Shown here: positions 16,439 through 24,435 of the stretch, piece by piece
Layout of the letters: the number at the start of each line of letters is the position of its first letter
Position numbering within the stretch: position 1 is the first letter of the stretch
Assembly (NCBI RefSeq): GCF_036271055.1
Contig: NZ_DATBBJ010000033.1
Coordinates: 1 to 64,000, forward strand
Length of the DNA stretch: 64,000 nt
From: Scandinavium sp036271055
Lineage (GTDB): Bacteria > Pseudomonadota > Gammaproteobacteria > Enterobacterales > Enterobacteriaceae
Reading direction: 5' to 3'
Program-made: the position numbers and the translations under genes
The notes under the pieces: model-generated
What the model was told of the DNA's origin: nothing
Seen by the model: the letters and a program-made list of their open reading frames with translations, nothing else
Databases searched by the model: none

Positions 16439-16909
16439 GTGCGCTGGATACCTTTACTTGCCGTTTTCTTATACGTCTACATCGAGATCTCGATTTTTAT
16501 TCAGGTCGCACACGTGTTGGGCGTATTGATGACCCTGCTGCTGGTGATTTTCACCTCAGTCATCGGGATGTCGCTGGTGCGTAACCAGGGCTTCAAAAAC
16601 TTTATGCTGATGCAGCAAAAAATGCAGGCAGGTGAAAGCCCTGCGGCGGAAATGATCAAAAGCGTCTCGCTGATTATTGCCGGTCTGCTGTTGGTGCTGC
16701 CAGGCTTCTTCACCGATTTCCTCGGCATGTTGCTGTTACTGCCGCCTGTGCAAAAACATCTGACGCTTAAGCTGATGCCACACCTGCGCTTTGCGCGCAC
16801 GCCGGGCGGTGGATTCACTGCGGGTGGTTCGAACGGAGATACGTTTGAAGGGGAATATCAGCGTAAAGATGACCCACGTAATCGTCTGGAAGATAAAGAC
16901 GACCAGTAA
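16439..16909 (+). CDS. fxsA: Membrane protein FxsA
   Basis: This 156-residue protein has three to four membrane segments in its first 100 residues and a Gly-rich, charged C-terminal tail. In E. coli, overproduced FxsA relieves exclusion of phage T7 by F-plasmid PifA; its normal role is unknown. It starts with GTG, preceded by AGGAG at good spacing. Placement between aspA and groS is conserved. Confidence 0.94.
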   Translation: MRWIPLLAVFLYVYIEISIFIQVAHVLGVLMTLLLVIFTSVIGMSLVRNQGFKNFMLMQQKMQAGESPAAEMIKSVSLIIAGLLLVLPGFFTDFLGMLLLLPPVQKHLTLKLMPHLRFARTPGGGFTAGGSNGDTFEGEYQRKDDPRNRLEDKDDQ

Positions 16910-16975
16910 TTCCTTTTACCTGGGGCGCAAGCCTTTTGTGATTAATGCCGCGTTAAAAATTTTTTTTGGATTTGC

Positions 16976-17004
16976 CCCTTGAAGGTGCGTGAGGCGGCCC
17001 CCAT
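16976..17004 (+). promoter_or_regulatory. Sigma-32 heat-shock promoter of groSL
   Basis: CCCTTGAA (16976-16983) and CCCCAT (16999-17004) are separated by 15 bases, matching the RpoH consensus CTTGAA and CCCCAT. It lies about 80 bases upstream of groS. Confidence 0.88.
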
Positions 17005-17086
17005 CTCTCAGGTCACTAGCCGGTAAACCGATTGCGGCCCGGCGTCACCCATAACTGATAAAGACCTTCTCAAAGGAGAGCTATCA

Positions 17087-17380
17087 ATGAGTATTCGTCC
17101 GTTACATGATCGTGTGATCGTCAAACGTAAAGAAGTTGAATCCAAATCTGCAGGCGGCATCGTTCTGACCGGCGCTGCGGCAGGCAAATCAACTCGTGGC
17201 GAAATCATCGCTGTCGGTAAAGGCCGCATCCTGGATAACGGTTCTGTGCAACCGCTGGACGTGAAAGTAGGCGACATCGTGATTTTCAACGATGGCTACG
17301 GCGTGAAGTCCGAGAAGATCGACAACCAAGAAGTGCTGATCATGTCCGAAAGCGACATTCTGGCAATTGTTGAAGCGTAA
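17087..17380 (+). CDS. groS: Co-chaperonin GroES
   Basis: This 97-residue protein forms the seven-subunit lid of the GroEL folding chamber. The family start IRPLHDRVIVKR is visible, as is the mobile loop ESKSAGGIVLTGAAAGKS, which binds GroEL. It follows a sigma-32 promoter and has a GGAGAG ribosome site. groL begins 43 bases downstream in the same operon. Confidence 0.99.
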   Translation: MSIRPLHDRVIVKRKEVESKSAGGIVLTGAAAGKSTRGEIIAVGKGRILDNGSVQPLDVKVGDIVIFNDGYGVKSEKIDNQEVLIMSESDILAIVEA

Positions 17381-17423
17381 TCCACGCGCGACACTGAACA
17401 TACGAATTTAAGGGAAAGAGAAA

Positions 17424-19067
17424 ATGGCAGCTAAAGACGTAAAATTCGGTAACGACGCCCGTGTGAAAATGCTGCGCGGCGTAAACGTACTGGCAGATGC
17501 AGTGAAAGTAACCCTGGGCCCTAAAGGCCGTAACGTGGTTCTGGATAAATCTTTCGGTGCTCCGACGATTACTAAAGACGGTGTTTCTGTAGCACGTGAA
17601 ATCGAACTGGAAGACAAGTTCGAAAACATGGGCGCGCAGATGGTAAAAGAAGTGGCCTCTAAAGCGAACGACGCAGCAGGCGACGGCACCACCACTGCAA
17701 CCGTACTGGCTCAGTCCATCATCACTGAAGGTCTGAAAGCTGTTGCGGCTGGCATGAACCCGATGGACCTGAAACGCGGTATCGACAAAGCTGTTGCGGC
17801 AGCGGTTGAAGAACTGAAAACCCTGTCCGTGCCTTGCTCTGATTCTAAAGCTATCGCTCAGGTTGGTACTATCTCTGCTAACTCCGACGAAACCGTAGGT
17901 AAACTCATCGCTGAAGCGATGGATAAAGTCGGTAAAGAAGGCGTTATCACCGTTGAAGACGGTACTGGTCTGCAAGACGAACTGGACGTAGTTGAAGGTA
18001 TGCAGTTTGACCGTGGCTACCTGTCCCCATATTTCATCAACAAGCCAGAAACTGGCGCTGTTGAGCTGGAAAGCCCGTTCATCCTGCTGGCTGACAAAAA
18101 AATCTCCAACATCCGCGAAATGCTGCCAGTGCTGGAAGCCGTTGCGAAAGCAGGCAAACCGCTGGTTATCGTTGCAGAAGACGTTGAAGGCGAAGCGCTG
18201 GCGACGCTGGTGGTTAACACCATGCGTGGCATCGTGAAAGTGGCTGCGGTTAAAGCACCAGGCTTCGGCGATCGTCGTAAAGCTATGCTGCAGGACATCG
18301 CAACCCTGACTGGCGGTACTGTTATCTCTGAAGAGATCGGTATGGAGCTGGAAAAAGCGACGCTGGAAGATCTGGGTCAGGCGAAACGTGTTGTTATCAA
18401 CAAAGACACCACCACCATCATCGATGGCGTGGGTGAAGAAGCGGCAATCCAGGGTCGTGTGACTCAGATTCGTCAGCAGATTGAAGAAGCCACCTCTGAT
18501 TACGATCGTGAAAAACTGCAGGAACGTGTAGCGAAACTGGCAGGCGGCGTTGCCGTTATCAAAGTAGGCGCTGCAACTGAAGTTGAAATGAAAGAGAAGA
18601 AAGCACGCGTTGAAGATGCTCTGCACGCTACCCGTGCTGCAGTAGAAGAAGGCGTGGTTGCAGGCGGCGGCGTTGCGCTGATCCGTGTTGCAAGCAAGCT
18701 GGGTGAGCTGCGTGGCCTGAACGAAGACCAGAACGTGGGTATCAAAGTTGCGCTGCGCGCAATGGAATCCCCACTGCGTCAGATCGTGCTGAACTGTGGT
18801 GAAGAGCCATCAGTTGTCGCGAACACCGTGAAAGCGGGCGACGGTAACTATGGTTACAACGCAGCGACCGAAGAATACGGCAACATGATCGACATGGGTA
18901 TCCTGGATCCAACCAAAGTAACCCGTTCTGCGCTGCAGTACGCGGCATCCGTTGCTGGCCTGATGATCACCACCGAATGTATGGTCACTGACCTGCCAAA
19001 AGGTGATGCGCCTGATTTAGGTGCGGGTGGTATGGGCGGTATGGGTGGCATGGGCGGAATGATGTAA
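17424..19067 (+). CDS. groL: Chaperonin GroEL
   Basis: This 547-residue chaperonin forms a double heptameric ring that folds non-native proteins with ATP and GroES. ATP-site motifs are visible (KVTLGPKGRNVVLDK and GDGTTTATVLA), as is the C-terminal flexible tail of repeated GGM ending in MM. Codon use is strongly biased, as for highly expressed genes. This bias leaves a long stop-free frame on the opposite strand that I do not consider a gene. Confidence 0.99.
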   Translation: MAAKDVKFGNDARVKMLRGVNVLADAVKVTLGPKGRNVVLDKSFGAPTITKDGVSVAREIELEDKFENMGAQMVKEVASKANDAAGDGTTTATVLAQSIITEGLKAVAAGMNPMDLKRGIDKAVAAAVEELKTLSVPCSDSKAIAQVGTISANSDETVGKLIAEAMDKVGKEGVITVEDGTGLQDELDVVEGMQFDRGYLSPYFINKPETGAVELESPFILLADKKISNIREMLPVLEAVAKAGKPLVIVAEDVEGEALATLVVNTMRGIVKVAAVKAPGFGDRRKAMLQDIATLTGGTVISEEIGMELEKATLEDLGQAKRVVINKDTTTIIDGVGEEAAIQGRVTQIRQQIEEATSDYDREKLQERVAKLAGGVAVIKVGAATEVEMKEKKARVEDALHATRAAVEEGVVAGGGVALIRVASKLGELRGLNEDQNVGIKVALRAMESPLRQIVLNCGEEPSVVANTVKAGDGNYGYNAATEEYGNMIDMGILDPTKVTRSALQYAASVAGLMITTECMVTDLPKGDAPDLGAGGMGGMGGMGGMM

Positions 19068-19093
19068 TTCGCCCCACTCATTCATCCAGAAAT

Positions 19094-19131
19094 AAACCCC
19101 TGTGGCATATAATGTCACGGGGGTTTTTCTT
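19094..19131 (+). terminator. Terminator of groSL operon
   Basis: An AAACCCC(T)GTG stem pairs with CACGGGGGTTT across an AT-rich loop and is followed by TTTTTCTTTT. It lies 26 bases after the groL stop. Confidence 0.88.
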
Positions 19132-19200
19132 TTGGTCATCTTTTTAGTATAACGTTCACACGGACAAGTTGTGTCCAGCCCATCAATAACGAGGAATAAC

Positions 19201-19554
19201 ATGCGCGTAATAGTCTGTGCAGGGATCGTCGGTGCCGCTTTAGTGCTGGCAGGCTGCAGTTCCAGCAATGAACTGACCGCAGGCGGGCAAAATGTTCGCT
19301 TTGTTGAAGACAAACCGGGCACCGAATGCCAACTGGTCGGCACCGCAACAGGCAAGCAGAGCAACTGGCTCTCTGGTCAGCATGGTGAAGAAGGCGGTTC
19401 TATGCGTGGCGCGGCAAACGCACTGCGTAATCAGGCTGCGGCATTGGGCGGAAACGTCATTTACGGTGTAAGCAGCCCGACACAAGGCATGCTTTCAAGC
19501 TTTGTACCGACCGACAGCGAAATGATCGGCCAGGTTTATAAATGCCCTAACTGA
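19201..19554 (+). CDS. yjeI: DUF4156 lipoprotein YjeI
   Basis: This 117-residue predicted lipoprotein has a signal peptide ending in the lipobox LAGC, then SSSNEL. Ser at +2 predicts sorting to the outer membrane. The mature part has two cysteines (GTECQLVG and VYKCPN) that could pair. The ATG at 19201 has a GAGG ribosome site and matches the E. coli length; an upstream extension would hide the signal peptide. Function is unknown. Confidence 0.92.
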   Translation: MRVIVCAGIVGAALVLAGCSSSNELTAGGQNVRFVEDKPGTECQLVGTATGKQSNWLSGQHGEEGGSMRGAANALRNQAAALGGNVIYGVSSPTQGMLSSFVPTDSEMIGQVYKCPN

Positions 19555-19573
19555 TATTTTTCAGTTCTGAATA

Positions 19574-19602
19574 CGCCCTCAACCTTGAGGGCGTTTTGTT
19601 AT
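19574..19602 (+). terminator. Terminator after yjeI
   Basis: A CGCCCTCAA/TTGAGGGCG stem with a two-base loop is followed by TTTTGTT. It may also limit read-through from the convergent yjeJ-like gene. Confidence 0.85.
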
Positions 19603-20447
19603 TTAGTGTTTATCGATTTTTGCCAAAGAGCATGCATCGCCCGCAAGCAGTTTTCGCGCGGTACATGGGTGGCTCCTGAAGCCAGTGTGCTCACCGAAAC
19701 CTGACACGGTTTTCCTTCCAGCTTTTTTAGTCGTGGACTAAACGCCAGCAGCCGTTGAGCGATAGCCAGTATTTCTTTGTTGTCGCCCCGATAGCGGGAT
19801 TTAACCACCGTACCGCACACCTGTTTTTCACCGTGTTCATCTGTGTAGTGATACACCAACGCCACTGTTTCGCTGAAAAGCGAGAGCTTCCAGGCGGGGT
19901 GGGTATAAGTGTCATACTCGAATTTGTCGTCGGACTGAATATCAGCATCGTACAGCGGTAAAAAATCCAGCAACGAAGAAAGGCGCAGCGACAGCGGGTG
20001 CATTCCAGCGTTGTTAATCGCATGCGTTATCGCGCTAACGAATAACGCGATTTGCGCATCATCGATCGTTAGCGAGACCTGATTACCACCCTGAAGCGTC
20101 AACGCCAACTGCAATGCAGTTTTATTTTTATTTTGCGGTTCAATTTTCTCAACGCGTTGTCGCACATCTGCCTGCAGCAGTTCGCTCTGAGTCAGCGTGG
20201 GAATATGCTTATGCATCGCCGCTGTGGCGGTTTCCTGCTGCTTTTTGAAGGCGGCCTTGTCTTTGGCATTGCGCTGGTTTTGCAGGTGCAGCCGGTATTC
20301 AAAGCAGATAAACAGATCGCGCAACAGCAAAGCGGGGATAAACAGTAACTGCTGTTCGTGTGGATGATTGATTTTTAACGCCAGCGCCAGAAATTGGTCG
20401 CCATGGCGAATGACGCCAGTGTTGATGCCGGAAATGGTTGAGCTCAT
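19599..20447 (-). CDS. yjeJ: Uncharacterised protein, YjeJ-like
   Basis: This 282-residue predicted cytoplasmic protein has no signal peptide or membrane segment and no enzyme motif I recognise. It is helical and Gln/Lys-rich around residues 55-105 and ends in a mixed alpha/beta region. I name it by position, since E. coli yjeJ lies between yjeI and epmB, and by similar length. Function is not known. Confidence 0.65.
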   Translation of the reverse strand: MSSTISGINTGVIRHGDQFLALALKINHPHEQQLLFIPALLLRDLFICFEYRLHLQNQRNAKDKAAFKKQQETATAAMHKHIPTLTQSELLQADVRQRVEKIEPQNKNKTALQLALTLQGGNQVSLTIDDAQIALFVSAITHAINNAGMHPLSLRLSSLLDFLPLYDADIQSDDKFEYDTYTHPAWKLSLFSETVALVYHYTDEHGEKQVCGTVVKSRYRGDNKEILAIAQRLLAFSPRLKKLEGKPCQVSVSTLASGATHVPRENCLRAMHALWQKSINTK

Positions 20448-20531
20448 CTTGTTCTCCCTGATTTAAGCGGGGGCTAAAATAACACCCGCAGGAAGTGGGG
20501 AAGAGTCGGTTTCCGGACTTTTAGTCTGGCG

Positions 20532-21560
20532 CTAGCTTTGACGTAGCTGTAAATCGAGCGGCGTTTTGCTTGGTTCACCGCCAATCTCACGGGCCAGTTT
20601 CGGCACCATATAGCCCGACACCAACGTCAGCAGCTCACGCATAATGGTGCGGGCTTCGTTATCGCTGACCATAAAATGCGCCGCGCCCTGCACTTTATCG
20701 AGAACGTGCAGGTAATAAGGCATCACGCCCGCATCAAACAAAGCATTACTCAACTCGGCCAGCGTTTGCGCGTTATCGTTCACATCACGCAGTAAAACGC
20801 TCTGATTCAGCAACGTAACGCCTGCTGTTTTCAGTTTGCGCATTGCCAGACGAAATTCATCATCAATTTCCTGGGCGTGATTAATATGGTTCACCAACAG
20901 AATTTGCAGTGATGAGTTCGCAAAACGTTCCGTTAGCGTATCGGTGATACGTGCAGGAATCACGATAGGCAATCGGCTATGAATGCGCAGGCGTTTGACG
21001 TGCGGAATGGCTTCCAGCGCGTCAATCAGCCACGTCAGCTCGTGGTCTTTTGCCATCAGCGGGTCGCCGCCGGAGAAGATGATTTCATCAAGCTCCGGAT
21101 GGGCTACGATGTAGTCCAGCGCGGTCTGCCAGTTGCGCTTATTGCCCTGATTATCGGCATAAGGGAAATGGCGACGGAAGCAGTAGCGGCAATTCACCGC
21201 ACAGCCGCCTTTCACCAGCAGCAGGGCGCGGTTTCGGTATTTGTGTAGCAACCCTGGCACCACGCTGTGCTGTTCTTCCAGCGGGTCGGTGCTAAAACCG
21301 GGCGCGGTAACAAACTCCTGCTGTGAGGTCAGAACCTGGAGCAAAAGAGGGTCTTTGGGGTTACCTTTTTGCATTCGCGCGGCAAACGCACGCGGTACAC
21401 GCAAGGGAAATAACCGTTTTGCTTCGCGTCCGGCGAGCAAATTTTCATCAGCGTCTACATTTAAGAGACGCAACAGTTCATCAGGATCGGTGATTACATC
21501 GGCAAGTTGCGATAACCAATCTTCTCTGGATGGGGTGTTTAGGGTTACAATATGCGCCAT
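20532..21560 (-). CDS. epmB: L-lysine 2,3-aminomutase EpmB
   Basis: This 342-residue radical-SAM enzyme converts L-alpha-lysine to (R)-beta-lysine, the substrate EpmA attaches to EF-P. The iron-sulfur motif CAVNCRYCFRRHF is visible near residue 120, followed by GGDPLM (SAM contact). Length matches E. coli EpmB (YjeK). It diverges from efp, its eventual client; about 40 bases separate the two starts, so their promoters must be close together or overlap. Confidence 0.97.
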   Translation of the reverse strand: MAHIVTLNTPSREDWLSQLADVITDPDELLRLLNVDADENLLAGREAKRLFPLRVPRAFAARMQKGNPKDPLLLQVLTSQQEFVTAPGFSTDPLEEQHSVVPGLLHKYRNRALLLVKGGCAVNCRYCFRRHFPYADNQGNKRNWQTALDYIVAHPELDEIIFSGGDPLMAKDHELTWLIDALEAIPHVKRLRIHSRLPIVIPARITDTLTERFANSSLQILLVNHINHAQEIDDEFRLAMRKLKTAGVTLLNQSVLLRDVNDNAQTLAELSNALFDAGVMPYYLHVLDKVQGAAHFMVSDNEARTIMRELLTLVSGYMVPKLAREIGGEPSKTPLDLQLRQS

Positions 21561-21600
21561 TTTGTGGCTTAGCTACCAGTTAACAAATTTAGAGGGCCTT

Positions 21601-22167
21601 ATGGCGACTTATTCTAGCAACGATTTCCGTGCCGGTCTTAAAATCATGATGGATGGCGAACCGTACTCGGTCGAATCCAGCGAATTCGTAAAACCAGGCA
21701 AGGGTCAGGCGTTCGCACGCGTTAAGCTGCGTCGTCTGCTGACCGGCACCCGTGTTGAGAAAACCTTCAAATCCACCGACTCCGCCGAAGGTGCAGACGT
21801 TGTCGATATGAACCTGACTTACCTGTACAACGACGGTGAGTTCTATCACTTCATGAACAACGAAACCTTCGAGCAGCTGGCTGCCGATGAGAAAGCTGTT
21901 GGTGAAAATGCCAAATGGCTGCTGGACCAGGCTGAGTGCATCGTAACCCTGTGGGACGGTCGCCCAATCGCTGTGACCCCACCGAACTTCGTTGAGCTGG
22001 AAATCGTTGAAACCGATCCAGGCCTGAAAGGTGATACCGCAGGTACTGGCGGCAAGCCAGCGACGCTGACCACTGGCGCAGTGGTTAAAGTTCCTCTGTT
22101 CGTACAGATTGGCGAAGTGATCAAAGTTGACACCCGCTCTGGCGAATACGTTTCTCGCGTGAAGTAA
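21601..22167 (+). CDS. efp: Translation elongation factor P
   Basis: This 188-residue factor binds stalled ribosomes between the P and E sites and helps form bonds at proline runs. The N-terminal KOW-like domain carries the modification loop KPGKGQAF; the second Lys there is K34, the residue beta-lysylated by EpmA. Two OB domains follow. The ATG at 21601 starts the standard MATYSSNDF; an upstream in-frame extension runs across the epmB start and is rejected. A strong terminator follows. Confidence 0.98.
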   Translation: MATYSSNDFRAGLKIMMDGEPYSVESSEFVKPGKGQAFARVKLRRLLTGTRVEKTFKSTDSAEGADVVDMNLTYLYNDGEFYHFMNNETFEQLAADEKAVGENAKWLLDQAECIVTLWDGRPIAVTPPNFVELEIVETDPGLKGDTAGTGGKPATLTTGAVVKVPLFVQIGEVIKVDTRSGEYVSRVK

Positions 22168-22181
22168 TTCATGCTATAAAA

Positions 22182-22217
22182 AAGTCGGCACCGCTTTCGT
22201 TGTGCCGACTTTTTTTC
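22182..22217 (+). terminator. Terminator after efp
   Basis: An AAGTCGGCAC/GTGCCGACTT stem with a ten-base loop is followed by a run of T residues. It lies 14 bases after the stop. Confidence 0.9.
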
Positions 22218-22228
22218 AGGAAGCAGGG

Positions 22229-22363
22229 ATGATGAACCGTCTACTCAAACTCTTCTTTATACTGTTGTTCAGCGCTACGCTGCTTTCAGGCTGCAACACC
22301 TTCCGTGGCTTCGGTCAGGACGTCCAGCATCTGGGCAACTCCATCTCGCACGCCGCCAGTTAA
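22229..22363 (+). CDS. ecnA: Entericidin A lipoprotein
   Basis: This 44-residue prolipoprotein starts MMNRLL and has a signal peptide ending in the lipobox LSGC, then NTFRGFGQDVQHLGNSISHAAS, an amphipathic helix typical of entericidins. In E. coli EcnA is described as the antidote to the bacteriolytic lipoprotein EcnB. An AGGAAGCAGGG ribosome region precedes the double ATG. It is followed after 109 bases by ecnB. Confidence 0.93.
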   Translation: MMNRLLKLFFILLFSATLLSGCNTFRGFGQDVQHLGNSISHAAS

Positions 22364-22472
22364 TTTCTTCACATCGTCTTAAAATTTCGCTGTTTTCATC
22401 CAAAACGGGCGATTTTGTCTATGCTTATGTTGCTACAGAAAGACTACTTACTGGCAATAAAAGGATGACATT

Positions 22473-22619
22473 ATGCTTAAGAAAACCATTGCTGCGTTCT
22501 TTTCTCTCCTGGTGCTCTCTTCCGTGCTTACGGCGTGTAATACGACCAAAGGGATGGGGGAAGATATTTCTGATGGCGGCAACGCTATTTCAGGTGCAGC
22601 GACCAAAGCACAGAACTAA
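22473..22619 (+). CDS. ecnB: Entericidin B lipoprotein
   Basis: This 48-residue prolipoprotein has a signal peptide ending in lipobox LTAC, then NTTKGMGEDISDGGNAISGAATKAQN. It matches E. coli EcnB in length and motif. EcnB promotes cell lysis in stationary phase and is controlled by RpoS and EnvZ/OmpR there. AAGGATG upstream could serve as ribosome site. A hairpin at 22627-22650 (CGGTACGG/CCGTACCG) without a T run lies between it and the convergent LuxR-type gene. Confidence 0.95.
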   Translation: MLKKTIAAFFSLLVLSSVLTACNTTKGMGEDISDGGNAISGAATKAQN

Positions 22620-22650
22620 CGATGTTCGGTACGGCTGTCTGGCCGTACCG

Positions 22651-23232
22651 CTATTCCACACATTCGGCTGAGGGAATAAAAGGCGAAAAACGATTTTCGA
22701 CTTTAAGCTTCATGCGGATATTGCGCTTATAGGTATACACCGTTTTCCCGTTGATCTGCATTTCGTTGGCAATCGTCTGATTGCTGGCGCCATCCATCCA
22801 TAGTGACAATACTTTTTCTTCCTGACGTGTGAGCAGCGGCGTAGCGATGCGTGCTGGATTGGCGATTGGCCTGCTGTGCAGGATCGTCATAATGGTTCGC
22901 CCAATCGTGTCGAGCGTGGCTTTTTTGGAGAGCGTCTCACCGACATTTTTAAAAATGAAGGGCTCACTCTGCAAGCGAATCAGGCGCGAACGCTGTTCGC
23001 AAATGGTTAATAGTGCAGGCAAAAAATGTGACTGCTGAAGATCGTGCTGAAAGCTGATGAAATCAGCGATGACTAAATGCGGCTGCCAGCTTTCGACATG
23101 GGCTTTCGCCAGTAATAAGCTGTTCAGGTGAGTGACCAAAAATGTTGATGAACCACCATTGACCTGTTGTAACCATTTTTCCAGCCCAAGGTGGCTGAAA
23201 CTACAGCGGTCAATAATCAGGATTTTATACAT
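22651..23232 (-). CDS. LuxR-family regulator with degenerate receiver
   Basis: This 193-residue protein has a C-terminal LuxR/FixJ helix-turn-helix (about 132-178: LLTRQEEKVLSLWMDGASNQ, then GKTVYTYKRNIRMKLKV). The N-terminal domain (1-120) resembles a receiver but lacks the usual acidic pair (only D8) and the MP motif after D57. It is thus probably not phosphorylated. Architecture resembles RcsB partner proteins such as RcsA and BglJ. No gene stands here between ecnB and sugE in E. coli K-12. I do not recognise a specific named family; targets are unknown. Confidence 0.75.
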   Translation of the reverse strand: MYKILIIDRCSFSHLGLEKWLQQVNGGSSTFLVTHLNSLLLAKAHVESWQPHLVIADFISFQHDLQQSHFLPALLTICEQRSRLIRLQSEPFIFKNVGETLSKKATLDTIGRTIMTILHSRPIANPARIATPLLTRQEEKVLSLWMDGASNQTIANEMQINGKTVYTYKRNIRMKLKVENRFSPFIPSAECVE

Positions 23233-23383
23233 ACTGGGTAGGTAAGCGCTTCATAGTGTGCAGATGCAATAGGATCAGTGAGCCATCATAGAGAATGTCT
23301 CTGTCAGACAAAAAGGCGATCTCAGCACTGAAATGCGCCTATTTCACTTAATCGTCGAAGAAAATGAACTTAACGCAAACTAC

Positions 23384-23411
23384 TTGCATCTCTGAAAGTA
23401 GCGGTTAAAAT
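23384..23411 (+). promoter_or_regulatory. Sigma-70 promoter of gdx
   Basis: TTGCAT (23384-23389) and TAAAAT (23406-23411) are 16 bases apart. The predicted transcript start is about 13 bases before the first riboswitch hairpin. Confidence 0.55.
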
Positions 23412-23430
23412 AAACACTCTTCATCACCTT

Positions 23431-23474
23431 GCAGGACGACCTGCGAGCGTATCTAAAAAACCGGGGACGGCCCC
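23431..23474 (+). promoter_or_regulatory. Guanidine-II (mini-ykkC) riboswitch
   Basis: Two small hairpins each carry an ACGR loop: GCAGG-ACGA-CCTGC (23431-23444) and GGGG-ACGG-CCCC (23463-23474), separated by 18 bases. This is the defining form of the guanidine-II riboswitch, which binds guanidinium and frees the ribosome site. The GGAG site of gdx follows at 23480, consistent with translational control. Confidence 0.93.
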
Positions 23475-23488
23475 TATACGGAGTCAAA

Positions 23489-23806
23489 ATGTCCTGGTTA
23501 ATCCTTGTTGTTGCAGGTCTTCTCGAAGTGGTCTGGGCTGTCGGCCTGAAATATACCCATGGTTTTACACGCCTGGTGCCTAGCGTCATTACGGCGGTGG
23601 CGATGATAGCGAGTATCGCACTGTTGTCGTGGGCAATGAAAACCCTGCCTGTCGGCACCGCTTACGCCATCTGGACCGGTATCGGTGCAGTCGGTGCGGC
23701 CGTAACCGGCATGCTTCTGCTCGGTGAATCAACCAGTGTGGCGCGTATTTTCAGCCTCGTGTTGATTGTCTGCGGCATTATCGGCCTGAAACTCAGCGCC
23801 CACTAA
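23489..23806 (+). CDS. gdx: Guanidinium exporter Gdx (SugE)
   Basis: This 105-residue small multidrug resistance (SMR) protein has four membrane helices. The conserved E13 (VVAGLLEVVWAVGLKY) is the proton and substrate site; WAVGLKYTHGF is typical of the Gdx rather than the EmrE subgroup. It exports guanidinium in exchange for protons. The start at 23489 follows a GGAG site just after the guanidine-II riboswitch; an upstream in-frame extension would translate the riboswitch. Its stop overlaps the convergent blc stop by three bases. Confidence 0.96.
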   Translation: MSWLILVVAGLLEVVWAVGLKYTHGFTRLVPSVITAVAMIASIALLSWAMKTLPVGTAYAIWTGIGAVGAAVTGMLLLGESTSVARIFSLVLIVCGIIGLKLSAH

Positions 23807-24333
23807 TACGTCTGATTGACCCAAATTAATTTCTGAACGGGGAAACCCTGCCGGGTCGCGAGATCCAGCATCTGCTGCTTCATTTCTGCGGAAATGGTCG
23901 GCGTGCGTGCGAGGATCCATAGGTAATCGCGGTCCGGTCCACACACCAGCGCGTGTTTGTACTCTTTATCCAGCGCAATGATGTTATAGCCGCCGTAGAA
24001 CGGGCCGAAGAAGGAGACTTTCAACGCGGCCCTGTCCGGTGAGCCGGTGAAATAAGCCACGCCATCTGTTTTCTGCCATATCCCGCGATCCGGGTTATAG
24101 CCTTTGTTCAGAACGTCAATCCCCCCATCGCTGCGCGAGCTGTACGTGGCGGTGACTTTTTCCAGACCACTTTCGAAATTGTGGTCCAGACGGGCAATTT
24201 CATACCAGGTGCCGAGGTATCGATTGGCATCAAACGGAGAAACGACGGTCACCCCGGGAGGCGGAACAGGGTTACTACAGGCAACAACCAAAAACGCAGC
24301 AGCAACAGTCGCAATGATAGGCAGCAGACGCAT
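23803..24333 (-). CDS. blc: Outer-membrane lipocalin Blc
   Basis: This 176-residue lipoprotein has a signal peptide ending in VVAC (lipobox) followed by SNPVPPPG. The lipocalin motif GTWYEIARLDHNFE is at about residues 40-55, and the barrel continues to a final amphipathic helix. Blc binds lysophospholipids and fatty acids and is anchored in the outer membrane. In E. coli it is RpoS-dependent. Here it lies directly beside frdD, with only about 100 bases between them and no ampC. Confidence 0.96.
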   Translation of the reverse strand: MRLLPIIATVAAAFLVVACSNPVPPPGVTVVSPFDANRYLGTWYEIARLDHNFESGLEKVTATYSSRSDGGIDVLNKGYNPDRGIWQKTDGVAYFTGSPDRAALKVSFFGPFYGGYNIIALDKEYKHALVCGPDRDYLWILARTPTISAEMKQQMLDLATRQGFPVQKLIWVNQTY

Positions 24334-24397
24334 AGTAAGGTCCTTGCAGGTTTTTTTGTAAGTGTAGATACCTAACGGGGAAAAAGTGCGGCGCGGG

Positions 24398-24428
24398 GAA
24401 AGAAATATGCCCGACGTGTGCCGGGCAT
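24398..24428 (-). terminator. Terminator of frdABCD
   Basis: An ATGCCCG/CGGGCAT stem (24407-24413 with 24422-24428) is followed on the minus strand by ATTTCTTT. It lies eight bases after frdD. Confidence 0.75.
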
Positions 24429-24435
24429 CTCAGCT

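Noticed and set aside
17340..18626. Long open frame (428 codons) on the minus strand across groEL
   Set aside because: It lies wholly opposite groL and groS and arises from the strong codon bias of groEL; no ribosome site or family resemblance.
21241..21600. In-frame upstream extension of efp
   Set aside because: It runs antisense through epmB; the ATG at 21601 starts the conserved EF-P sequence.
23429..23488. In-frame upstream start of gdx
   Set aside because: This stretch is the guanidine-II riboswitch; the Gdx family starts at MSWLILV.
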